Positions 6,433-12,675 of a DNA stretch of 18,097 nucleotides are shown piece by piece. This stretch comes from CAZFMJ01 sp964520045 (lineage in GTDB: Bacteria; Elusimicrobiota; Elusimicrobia; Elusimicrobiales; CAZFMJ01), in the NCBI GenBank assembly GCA_964520045.1, contig CAZFMJ010000060.1, forward strand, positions 1 through 18,097. The letters are read 5' to 3'. Under the pieces are notes generated by a model. The model was not told the origin of the DNA. It did no database searches and worked only from the letters and a program-made list of their open reading frames with translations. How positions within the stretch are numbered: the first letter of the stretch is position 1; each line of letters opens with the position of its first letter. The position numbers and the translations under genes were made by a program.

Positions 6433-7821
6433 CTATTTTCCGGCTATCTTTCTTTTGATGAATTTTCCGGAAAATTTTCGGGAGGTCAATTCACCTCTTT
6501 CGGCGATCACGTCCCCGCGCAGTATCGTGTATTCGGGAAAGCCCCTGAGTTTCATGCCCTGATACGCCGACCAGTCGCAGTTGTGCTTCAATTTTTTGTA
6601 GTCGACCAAAACGGCTTTTCGGGGATTTATAACAGCCATATCCGCGTCGGAGCCGGGAGCGAGACTTCCTTTTTGCGGATATAAACCCATTATTTTGGCG
6701 GGGTTGGAGCATAAAGTCTGAACCATTCGGGTCAGCGTTATTTTTTTTTGCGTTACTCCGCGCGTGTAAATTAACGGGAGCAATGTTTGCGTTCCCGGAA
6801 TACCCATAGGTATTTTTGAAAAATCGCGGTTCCACGAGTTTTTTTGTTTTTTTGTGAAGGAGCAGCTGTCCGTCGCAATGACCGATACGGCGCCTGAAGA
6901 CAGCGCATTCCACAGTTTCCGGCTGTCGTTCGGTTTTTTTACTTGCGGGCAGGTGGCAAAAAAATGGCCGTTTTTTCGTTTGAAAACAGAGTCGTCAAGC
7001 GTGAGATACTGCGGGCAGGTTTCGCCGGTTATATTCCCCCCCGCTTTTTTAGCGGCATATAAAAGCTCCGCGGATTTGCCCGCCGAAAGATGTACGAAAT
7101 AAAGCCGTCCTCCGGTGATTTCAGCCCATGTTATGGCGCGTCTTACCGCTTCCCATTCCGTAAAATCCGGCCTTGACAGGCTGTGGCCTATCGCTCCGGT
7201 ATTTTCGGCGCGGTATTTTGCGGCAAGATAATTTATTATGTCTCCTGATTCGGCGTGGACGCAGATAAGCGCCCCTGTTTTTTTTGAGCATTCAAGAGCC
7301 TGAAAAAGGTCCGCGTCGCCGGATCTCATGCCTCTTTCTTCATAAATCATGAACATTTTGAAGCTTGGAATTCCTGATTTTATCGCCTCTTTTATCTGAT
7401 CTTCGGGATTTTTAAGGCTTTTCCATGAAGGTATGACGCAGTGGAATGAATAATCAACCGACATCCGGCCCTGAGCCTGTTTCATCCGGCCGCGTATTCC
7501 CTTGACAAGGGGCGTTCCCGGCGGCTGGGTCGTGTAATCTATTACGGTGGTCACTCCGCCGCAGGCGGCCGCCTGCGAGCCGGATTTGAAATCATCGGAC
7601 GTTTTAAACCTGCCCGTATCCAAGTTAAAATGAACATGGCTGTCTATTATTCCGGGAAGAACAATAAGGCCCTCGGCGTTGATGACCCGCGGGGCTTTTT
7701 TATTTTTTAACGCGCCGGCCGGGGCTATTAACCGTATTCTGCCGTCTTCAGCCAGAATATCGGCCTTTTTTATAAATTTGTCGGTTGCTACGGTTCCGTT
7801 CGTAATTATCAGTCGGTTCAT
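6433..7821 (-). CDS. Dihydropyrimidinase/hydantoinase-like cyclic amidohydrolase
   Basis: A 462-residue member of the amidohydrolase superfamily, which uses a binuclear metal centre to hydrolyse cyclic amide rings. The metal-site residues are present: HVH at 62-64, the Lys that is carboxylated in this family at K155 (SFKMFM), H189 (CVHAES), H244 (FVHLS) and D318. The overall layout (N-terminal beta piece ending GLIVLPGIIDSHVHF, C-terminal GDVIAERGEL) matches D-hydantoinase/dihydropyrimidinase better than dihydroorotase. The motif after the last metal ligand is DSCSF rather than the usual DHCPF, and the downstream IPNG-type segment is IPMG, so the substrate may differ. ATG 7821 lies only a few bases from a heptad palindrome and has no Shine-Dalgarno sequence. 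The product is probably cytosolic. Confidence 0.85.
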   Translation of the reverse strand: MNRLIITNGTVATDKFIKKADILAEDGRIRLIAPAGALKNKKAPRVINAEGLIVLPGIIDSHVHFNLDTGRFKTSDDFKSGSQAAACGGVTTVIDYTTQPPGTPLVKGIRGRMKQAQGRMSVDYSFHCVIPSWKSLKNPEDQIKEAIKSGIPSFKMFMIYEERGMRSGDADLFQALECSKKTGALICVHAESGDIINYLAAKYRAENTGAIGHSLSRPDFTEWEAVRRAITWAEITGGRLYFVHLSAGKSAELLYAAKKAGGNITGETCPQYLTLDDSVFKRKNGHFFATCPQVKKPNDSRKLWNALSSGAVSVIATDSCSFTKKQKNSWNRDFSKIPMGIPGTQTLLPLIYTRGVTQKKITLTRMVQTLCSNPAKIMGLYPQKGSLAPGSDADMAVINPRKAVLVDYKKLKHNCDWSAYQGMKLRGFPEYTILRGDVIAERGELTSRKFSGKFIKRKIAGK

Positions 7822-7825
7822 TTAT

Positions 7826-7990
7826 CAAGAAGAGGGTAAATGGCAGAAGGTAAACGGTAGACGGTAAAAGCAAAAACAAAAAAAGCATTTTTTGCTTACC
7901 TTCTTATGCTGTTTGCCTTCTACTAGCTTAATCCCGTACTCTCCCAATCTTATCTTAATGTTTTTTACCTTCTCCCGTCTACCAGCTATC
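7826..7990. repeat. Heptad palindrome 3 (amidohydrolase/HAD spacer)
   Basis: The left arm at about 7827-7868 has GGTAAATGG, then GGTAAAC GGTAGAC GGTAAAA, covering all three frames with TAA/TAG. The centre contains AAAAAAAGCATTTTTTGCTT (7880-7899). The right side has pyrimidine-rich pieces, including TTACCTTCTCCCGTCTACCA near 7965-7983, ending a few bases from the HAD stop. It is less regular than the copies at 9972 and 14211. Confidence 0.75.
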
Positions 7991-7993
7991 GTC

Positions 7994-8575
7994 TCACGTT
8001 ACTATGGTTTTATTTATATACTGAAAAGCTTTGATGCCGATTTTCTTCGCCGCCGCGATATTTTCCGGAAGGTCGTCCACAAAAGCGCATTCATGGGGTT
8101 TTGCTCCGGCTATTTCAAGAGCTTTTAAATATATTTCCGGCTCCGGTTTTCTGCACCCAAGCTCGTATGACAAGGCGGCTCCGTCCACCGCGTTTAAAAC
8201 CGGGAACCTGCGCACAAGATACTCATAATGCAGAAGATTAGTATTTGAAAGAAGAAAAACGCGGCAGCGCCTTTTTATCCTGAGGAGCCTTGCGGTTTCT
8301 CTTGTGTTTTCATAGAACATGTCGCACCAAAAACGGCTGAATTCCTGAAAACTTAAAGTCGGGGCTATCCCCGCCGCGCAAGTTATCCTGCGGTAGTATT
8401 CTTCGGAGGATATCCGGCCTTTTTCATAGGCATAATAAATGTCCGGCTTTGAAAAAATATGCCGGATTTCATCCGGACTTTTTTGTGAAAAATCAGCGAA
8501 TCTTCTCAGCGCTTTTTCAAAGTCAATGTTTATAAGCACATTGCCTATGTCGTAAAAGAAGGTGGTTATCGGCAT
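7994..8575 (-). CDS. HAD-superfamily hydrolase, subfamily IA (YihX-like)
   Basis: A 193-residue haloacid dehalogenase fold protein, probably a small-molecule phosphatase. Motif I is FFYDIGNVLI with nucleophile D9; the second position is Gly-Asn rather than Asp, as in YihX-type proteins (DLGNV). Motif II is VFLLSNTN, motif III supplies Lys in GCRKPEPEIY, and motif IV is FVDDLPEN. A helical cap lies between motifs I and II (about residues 20-95). YihX dephosphorylates glucose-1-phosphate, but the substrate here cannot be inferred. It starts 9 nt after the small membrane gene and is likely co-transcribed with it and with the aspartate kinase gene. The stop codon abuts a heptad palindrome. Confidence 0.88.
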   Translation of the reverse strand: MPITTFFYDIGNVLINIDFEKALRRFADFSQKSPDEIRHIFSKPDIYYAYEKGRISSEEYYRRITCAAGIAPTLSFQEFSRFWCDMFYENTRETARLLRIKRRCRVFLLSNTNLLHYEYLVRRFPVLNAVDGAALSYELGCRKPEPEIYLKALEIAGAKPHECAFVDDLPENIAAAKKIGIKAFQYINKTIVT

Positions 8576-8584
8576 GTTTTAGTT

Positions 8585-8782
8585 TCAGCGGGATTTTCTG
8601 CCTGCGGTAAGCATGAGCCAGCACAGCAAAGACGCCGACAGGAAAAAGAAGGAGCAAAGGGTCATCCATGCCCAGAATTTTTGCGGGTCCGTTTCTGTTT
8701 TAAGAACTTCAACGGCCAGATAACCCGTAAGAACTGTTACGGCCAGCCAGAATATCACAGAGAGGAGTTTAATAAGTATCAT
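8585..8782 (-). CDS. Small two-helix membrane protein of unknown function
   Basis: A 65-residue hypothetical protein with two predicted transmembrane helices, ILIKLLSVIFWLAVTVLTGY (2-21) and about residues 38-58, joined by a short polar loop (KTETDPQKFW) and ending in a basic tail AGRKSR. By the positive-inside rule the tail is probably cytoplasmic. AGGAA about 8 nt upstream of the ATG is a reasonable Shine-Dalgarno sequence. A TATAAT sequence overlaps the end of the aspartate kinase gene upstream, without a convincing -35 box. The gaps are 23 nt to the upstream aspartate kinase gene and 9 nt to the downstream HAD gene, supporting an operon. I recognise no family. Confidence 0.65.
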   Translation of the reverse strand: MILIKLLSVIFWLAVTVLTGYLAVEVLKTETDPQKFWAWMTLCSFFFLSASLLCWLMLTAGRKSR

Positions 8783-8805
8783 GCGCGTATTCCTGTAAAA
8801 TTATA

Positions 8806-9966
8806 CTAAATTAATCCTTTATGGAGGTTTCTAACGGCCTTTTCGGCGTAATGCGAAGGCATGAGTAGGGAGAGGCGCATATGCGAGATATTAGCGTAAG
8901 ACAGCGGATATATTTTTTGTTTTTCAAGTATATTAAGCGCGCGGGCGGGCATATCGTGAAGTTTCATTATACCTGAGCCTATTATGGAGATAATGGCCAT
9001 ATTTCCATGTATCTGCGTATTTTTCAGGAGTTTTGCGGTAAAAGCATGTTTTTCAAAATCGGATTGAGACAGCGCAAAAAATGTTTTTCCGGCCGACGGA
9101 AAAGCCGCATGGCCGATTTTTGATTTTTTAAGAAAGTCCGCTATTTTTCCGGCTGATGCCGCGGGGGTTTGTATAATTACCAGTTCCTTATTTACGGCGA
9201 TGCAGGATATGGCGGGTTTTTTGCGTCCGGTTAAGCCGGTTTTGCATATCCATGTGCCCGGTTCGGAAAAAAATGAAGAGCGCACATGAAGCGCTACATC
9301 CGCTTCGCGCGCCGCTTTTATTGATTTTGCCTGCATAACCTGCGCTCCCGCGCAGGCAAGCTCAAGCATTTCTTCGTAGGAGATCCGGCCTAATTTTTTA
9401 GCCTGAGGCGCTATCCTGGGGTCCGCGGTATAAATGCCTTTTACATCCGTGTATATCTCGCAGGCGCCGGCTTTTACCGCCGAGGCGACAGCCACGGCCG
9501 TAAGATCAGACCCCCCCCGTCCGAGAGTTGTTATTTCACATTGAGGGCTTATCCCCTGAAACCCGGCGACAACGACGATTTTCCCCTTTTCCAGTTCCCG
9601 CAGTATTTTTGAGGGCTTTATGCCGGTTATGGCGGCATTTGCGTATTTTCCGTCGGTTGTAATCCCCGCCTGCCCGCCTGTCAGAGATATGGCGTCGTAT
9701 CCCCTGTCTTTTATCGCCATGGCAAGAAGCGAAATGCTTACCATTTCTCCCGTGCCTAAAAGCATGTCAAGCTCTCTTTCGTCAGGCCTTTTTGACACTC
9801 TTTTTGCGAGGCATAAGAGATCATCGGTAAGATCTGCCGGAGCCGATACTACGGCTATTACTTTATTTCCCCTTTTTCGGGCGGCAATGGCGCGGTCGGC
9901 GGCTCTCTGGATTTTGTCCAGTTCCGCGACCGATGTTCCTCCGAATTTCATCACAATTATGGACAT
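8806..9966 (-). CDS. Aspartate kinase
   Basis: Phosphorylates L-aspartate, the first step towards lysine (diaminopimelate), threonine and methionine. The 386-residue protein starts MSIIVMKFGGTSV. The amino-acid kinase domain includes KFGGTS (7-12), GTGE (71-74), LTGGQAGI (95-102), GRGGSDLTAVAVA (149-161) and YTDVKGIYTADPR (172-184). The C-terminal regulatory region (about 252-386) looks like a pair of ACT domains, with IISIIGSGIM opening the second. The usual ISTSEIKIS-type allosteric stretch is replaced by YANISHMRLS, so effector control may be altered. The frame extends 22 residues upstream to 10032, but that part is translated heptad repeat, so ATG 9966 is chosen. No Shine-Dalgarno sequence is seen. 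The lysC name is plausible, but paralogue assignment is not possible here. Confidence 0.93.
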   Translation of the reverse strand: MSIIVMKFGGTSVAELDKIQRAADRAIAARKRGNKVIAVVSAPADLTDDLLCLAKRVSKRPDERELDMLLGTGEMVSISLLAMAIKDRGYDAISLTGGQAGITTDGKYANAAITGIKPSKILRELEKGKIVVVAGFQGISPQCEITTLGRGGSDLTAVAVASAVKAGACEIYTDVKGIYTADPRIAPQAKKLGRISYEEMLELACAGAQVMQAKSIKAAREADVALHVRSSFFSEPGTWICKTGLTGRKKPAISCIAVNKELVIIQTPAASAGKIADFLKKSKIGHAAFPSAGKTFFALSQSDFEKHAFTAKLLKNTQIHGNMAIISIIGSGIMKLHDMPARALNILEKQKIYPLSYANISHMRLSLLMPSHYAEKAVRNLHKGLI

Positions 9967-9969
9967 ATT

Positions 9970-10124
9970 ATTAAGAAGAGGGTAGACGGGAGACGGTAGA
10001 TGGTAGATGGAACAGAAAAGATAAAAAAACAAATAAATTTTTCATTTTGTGTTTGTCATCTCCCATCTTTTGTATATCTTCTACCATTTACCTTTTACCG
10101 TCTACCGTTTACCCTCTTTCTAAT
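9970..10124. repeat. Heptad palindrome 4 (aspartate kinase/DUF559 spacer), best-preserved copy
   Basis: The left arm 9972-10010 aligns without gaps to the reverse complement of 10084-10122: 32 of 39 positions are identical and four of the seven differences become G.U pairs in a plus-strand transcript. The left arm reads GGTAGAC GGGAGAC GGTAGAT GGTAGAT. The right arm, read on the minus strand, is GGTAAAC GGTAGAC GGTAAAA GGTAAAT. The centre is A-rich then T-rich (about 10020-10048). The DUF559 stop codon is inside the right terminal unit, and the aspartate kinase ATG lies a few bases from the left end. Confidence 0.9.
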
Positions 10125-10834
10125 TTTCTAATCTCGTCTTTTATCCTGCGCATGGTCTGCGGAAGTTTTTTTGTTATTGCGTCTTCATCAAGGCGCAGTA
10201 TCGTCCAGCCGCGCCGTTTAAGCCATTCGTCGCGCTGTTTGTCTTTCTTCTTCTGCGGGGGGTGCGAATGCCATTTCTTGCCGTCACATTCTATATTGAG
10301 CCGGCCGTTTTTGCAAAACAGAGCAAAATCCAGCCTGTATCTGCATTTGCCGTTGTGCCTTATCACATGTTCGGGTGAAAAATTCAGATTCTCGCGCTTA
10401 AGAGCGTCATAAACCGTTTTTTCAAGCGCAGGCACGTCAAAAATGCCGAGTATATCCCTTGCTTTGAGCAGTCTCTCCAGCGAGGCGTAGCCGAAGGAAA
10501 TTCTCGTGGCGCTGGTATTTTTCACGGCGGGTTTAAGCTGTCTTATGTCCGACAGCGAGTATTTCAGATAGAGGCGGCGCGCATTTTTGTCTTCAGCGCA
10601 GTCAGGGAATAGTTCTTTTTTCGCGCGCAAGACATGATTTTTGACTTTTGCGTAAAAACGTATTTTCCCCGATTCTTTTCCGAATGCGGAAGGCTGATAA
10701 AAGGCTATGTGGCTGAACATGCGCGCGGGGGCATGTTCCAGCGGAATGCGGTACCATTTTTCCCTGATTACCGTTTCCAGGTCCCGCGGGGTTTTGACCA
10801 CCCCGATCAGCGCCACTTTTTGTTTGTTTAGCAT
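10109..10834 (-). CDS. DUF559-type PD-(D/E)xK endonuclease-like protein with extra N-terminal domain
   Basis: A 241-residue protein. The C-terminal part (about 140-238) matches the DUF559/Vsr-like nuclease fold: YRLDFALF with D169, then LNIECDGKKWH with E182 and D184, followed by a basic helix (KKKDKQRDEWLKRRGW) and ILRLDEDAI. DUF559 proteins are generally uncharacterised and are related to DNA-mismatch and restriction-type nucleases. The N-terminal part (1 to about 80) contains conserved-looking KWYRIPLEHAP and AFYQPSAFG segments that I do not recognise; it may be a nucleic-acid-binding module. The stop codon lies within a heptad unit (GGTAA), so the last residues (ERG) may come from the element. 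No Shine-Dalgarno sequence is seen. There is no methyltransferase or other defence partner next to it. Confidence 0.75.
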   Translation of the reverse strand: MLNKQKVALIGVVKTPRDLETVIREKWYRIPLEHAPARMFSHIAFYQPSAFGKESGKIRFYAKVKNHVLRAKKELFPDCAEDKNARRLYLKYSLSDIRQLKPAVKNTSATRISFGYASLERLLKARDILGIFDVPALEKTVYDALKRENLNFSPEHVIRHNGKCRYRLDFALFCKNGRLNIECDGKKWHSHPPQKKKDKQRDEWLKRRGWTILRLDEDAITKKLPQTMRRIKDEIRKLERG

Positions 10835-10845
10835 AGTTATATAAG

Positions 10846-10929
10846 ACAGGCTGAAGGCTGAAGACTGTTAGCCTGAAGGTACTATAAGAAACTAATAGCC
10901 TTCAGCCTTCAGTCTATCTTCTGCCTGCT
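10846..10929. repeat. Inverted repeat of a second heptad type (GGCTGAA), DUF559/nuoN spacer
   Basis: The left arm reads AGGCTGAAGGCTGAAGACTG (from 10848). The right arm AGCCTTCAGCCTTCAGTCTA (from about 10896) has the reverse complement TAGACTGAAGGCTGAAGGCT. Both are runs of a 7-nt unit, GGCTGAA. The middle is A+T-rich. The architecture is the same as the GGTARAY family but the unit is different. It fills the 97-bp spacer downstream of nuoN. Confidence 0.8.
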
Positions 10930-10932
10930 GTT

Positions 10933-11364
10933 CTACATTCTGGCTGCGCAGTACCTGGCTGTTTGTATGAAAGCTTCCGGAAATATGCCCATAAACAAGG
11001 TGAGCGCGCATGACGCGGCCAGCGTTATATTTATATACAGACTTGTGCCCGCGGGCGCGGTATTTTCAGGCTGCTCAAAAAACATACGGCGCACGATGTT
11101 CATGTAGTAGTAAAAAGAAACAACGGTGTTTAGCGCCGCCAGTAAAGCCAGCCAAATATATTCCGGGGTATTCATCGCCGACGCGAACATGTAAAATCTT
11201 CCGGTAAAACCCGCCAGGGGCGGCATGCCTGCAAGTGAAAGAAGTGAAATAGTCATCATTGCGCTTAGCGGAAGCGAACGTTTGGCAAGTCCGTTGAATC
11301 CGTCCAGCTCGTATGAACCGCAGGCTTTGCCCGCCATTGCAGCGTTGGCGTGCTTGCCCGCCAT
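10933..11364 (-). CDS. nuoN: NADH-quinone oxidoreductase subunit N, C-terminal fragment of split nuoN
   Basis: The 143-codon frame continues NuoN after a frameshift. From residue 18 (YELDGFNGLAKRSLPLSAMM) it matches the last four or so transmembrane helices, with LLSLAGMPPLAGF (the conserved GIPP-type turn) and VVSFYYYMNIVRRMFF near the end. The ATG at 11364 is inside the 27-bp tandem repeat and is not a natural start. Restoring one base in the middle repeat unit joins this frame to the 11265-12437 frame and would give a NuoN of about 500 residues. NuoN is one of the three antiporter-like proton-pumping subunits of complex I. If the shift is real, the two parts are separate or the gene is broken; if it is a sequencing or assembly error, they are one gene. 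Confidence 0.85.
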   Translation of the reverse strand: MAGKHANAAMAGKACGSYELDGFNGLAKRSLPLSAMMTISLLSLAGMPPLAGFTGRFYMFASAMNTPEYIWLALLAALNTVVSFYYYMNIVRRMFFEQPENTAPAGTSLYINITLAASCALTLFMGIFPEAFIQTARYCAARM

Positions 11365-12437
11365 TCAGCGTTGGCGGGCTTGCCCGCCGATGCTGTGTGG
11401 CGGGATTTGCCCACGGCTATCGCCGCCGCGAATGCTCCCATGTTCGCCGCAAGATACGCGATAAAATATAAAAGAACTCCTTCTTTTCCGATGCTGTCCG
11501 CTGTGGTTAATCCTATGAGCATATAGCCGGCCTGCGCGATGGAGGAATAGGCAAGGAGCCTTTTGATATTGGTTTGGAACAGCGCGGTTAGGTTTCCGAT
11601 AGTCATTGTGAACGCGGCTAGAACGGCAAAAACGGCGCTGATGTCCGAAGTGCGGTGCGGGAGCATCGTAGTAAAAATTCTCATTGCGGCTCCCAGCGCG
11701 GCGATTTTTACGGCAGTGGAAATATAGGCCGCCGAAGGCGCCGGGCCGGCTTCATACGCGTCCGGTTCCCAGAAATGGAACGGAACCATGGATATCTTAA
11801 AGCCGAAGCCTGCCAGCAGGAAAAGAATTCCCATCAGATATGCCGGATTCGCCGTATTAAGCGGCGCTCCGGCCGTTTGCGCGGTGATGCTGAACGTGCC
11901 CGCGGCCGCGTAAAAAAGGGATATGCCGTAAACGGTCACCGCCGAGGAAATCGCTCCCATCAGGAAATATTTCAATACGCCTTCCGCTGATTTGGGGTTT
12001 TTTCTGTCCAAACCAGCCAGAATAAAACAGCATATGCTTGTCAGTTCAAGCGACAGAAATATGTATATGAGATCTGTCGCGCCCGCAAGAAGCAGAAGTC
12101 CGGTTGAAGCCCAAAGCATGGCGGCGGTATAACGGCCCGCATTCCTGCCTGAAGGCAGAGGGTAATCATAAGACAGCATAAGCGCCAGTATCGCGGATAT
12201 AATGACCAGTGTTTTGATTAACAGAACGGCGGGGTCGAGCAGCCACATGTTTCCTGTTCCCGCAGCCGCGCGGGCCGTTTGAGCCAGCGTCACAGCCAAT
12301 GCGGCGGCTGAAAATAGTATGCCCGTATTGTAAATGAGTTTTTCGCGTTTTTTACCCAAAAACGAACTTACAAGCAGTATTATAAGACCCGCTGAAGCAA
12401 GAATTATTTCCGGATAAAGCAAAGATAAATTAGACAT
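11265..12437 (-). CDS. nuoN: NADH-quinone oxidoreductase subunit N, N-terminal fragment of split nuoN
   Basis: The first part of NuoN, from MSNLSLLYPEIILASAG to the frameshift near 11365. It carries the antiporter-like core: the conserved Glu in FLSLELTSICCFILAG, KYFLMGAISSAV, and GFGFKISMVPFHFWEPDAYE with its channel Lys, followed by AVKIAALGAAMR. Native sequence ends at AAIAVGK; then come three 9-residue repeats, and after the frameshift about 30 junk residues ending NVRFR. The start ATG lies about 4 nt from the edge of a heptad palindrome and has no Shine-Dalgarno sequence. Fragment and C-terminal part together match the position of nuoN as last gene of the nuo cluster. Confidence 0.9.
   Translation of the reverse strand: MSNLSLLYPEIILASAGLIILLVSSFLGKKREKLIYNTGILFSAAALAVTLAQTARAAAGTGNMWLLDPAVLLIKTLVIISAILALMLSYDYPLPSGRNAGRYTAAMLWASTGLLLLAGATDLIYIFLSLELTSICCFILAGLDRKNPKSAEGVLKYFLMGAISSAVTVYGISLFYAAAGTFSITAQTAGAPLNTANPAYLMGILFLLAGFGFKISMVPFHFWEPDAYEAGPAPSAAYISTAVKIAALGAAMRIFTTMLPHRTSDISAVFAVLAAFTMTIGNLTALFQTNIKRLLAYSSIAQAGYMLIGLTTADSIGKEGVLLYFIAYLAANMGAFAAAIAVGKSRHTASAGKPANAEWRASTPTLQWRAKPAVHTSWTDSTDLPNVRFR
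11333..11412. repeat. 27-bp tandem repeat (27-26-27) inside nuoN
   Basis: Three adjacent units at 11333-11359 (27 nt), 11360-11385 (26 nt) and 11386-11412 (27 nt). Read on the minus strand the units begin GGGCAAGCCCGCC or close variants. The middle unit lacks one base relative to the first (CCATTCAGCG versus CCATTGCAGCG), which shifts the frame. In the uninterrupted frame the units would encode GKPANAAMA-like 9-residue repeats. The junctions contain the palindrome GGCGGGCTTGCCCGCC (11373-11388). Confidence 0.9.
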
Positions 12438-12439
12438 AT

Positions 12440-12650
12440 AATAAGAGGGTAGATGGTAAACGGTAGACGGTAGATGGTAAAAAGATGGGAGCGAATAAGA
12501 GAGCAGACGGTGAAAGATAAACAGTGGGCGGCAAAATAAAAACAGACATGGACTCCCTTCTGTTTATGTTTTTTCGTCCACAGTTCCCCGTCTTTTTTCC
12601 CCTTTTTGTTTTCCCTGTCCCGTCTCCCATCTACCGTCTCCCGTCCCAAA
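12440..12650. repeat. Heptad palindrome 5 (nuoN/nuoM spacer)
   Basis: The left arm 12441-12480 contains GGTAGAT GGTAAAC GGTAGAC GGTAGAT GGTAAAA, with stops in all three frames. The right arm about 12607-12648 contains GTCTCCC ATCTACC GTCTCCC. The long centre (12481-12606) holds weaker, loosely repeated sequence and no supported gene. The left edge is only a few bases from the nuoN start codon. Confidence 0.8.
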
Positions 12651-12675
12651 CAATTCCTTAAACGCAGTTGAGTTT

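Noticed and set aside
6433..7821. Dihydroorotase (pyrC)
   Set aside because: Length, the SFKMFM lysine context and the GIPG segment fit the hydantoinase/dihydropyrimidinase group better, and no other pyrimidine biosynthesis gene is nearby.
7880..7900. Intrinsic terminator in the amidohydrolase/HAD spacer
   Set aside because: The A-rich/T-rich centre can form a weak stem but lacks a G+C-rich stem followed by a T-run, and all other elements have a similar centre.
8798..8806. Promoter with TATAAT before the small membrane gene
   Set aside because: No acceptable -35 box at the right spacing, and the site lies inside a tight gene cluster.
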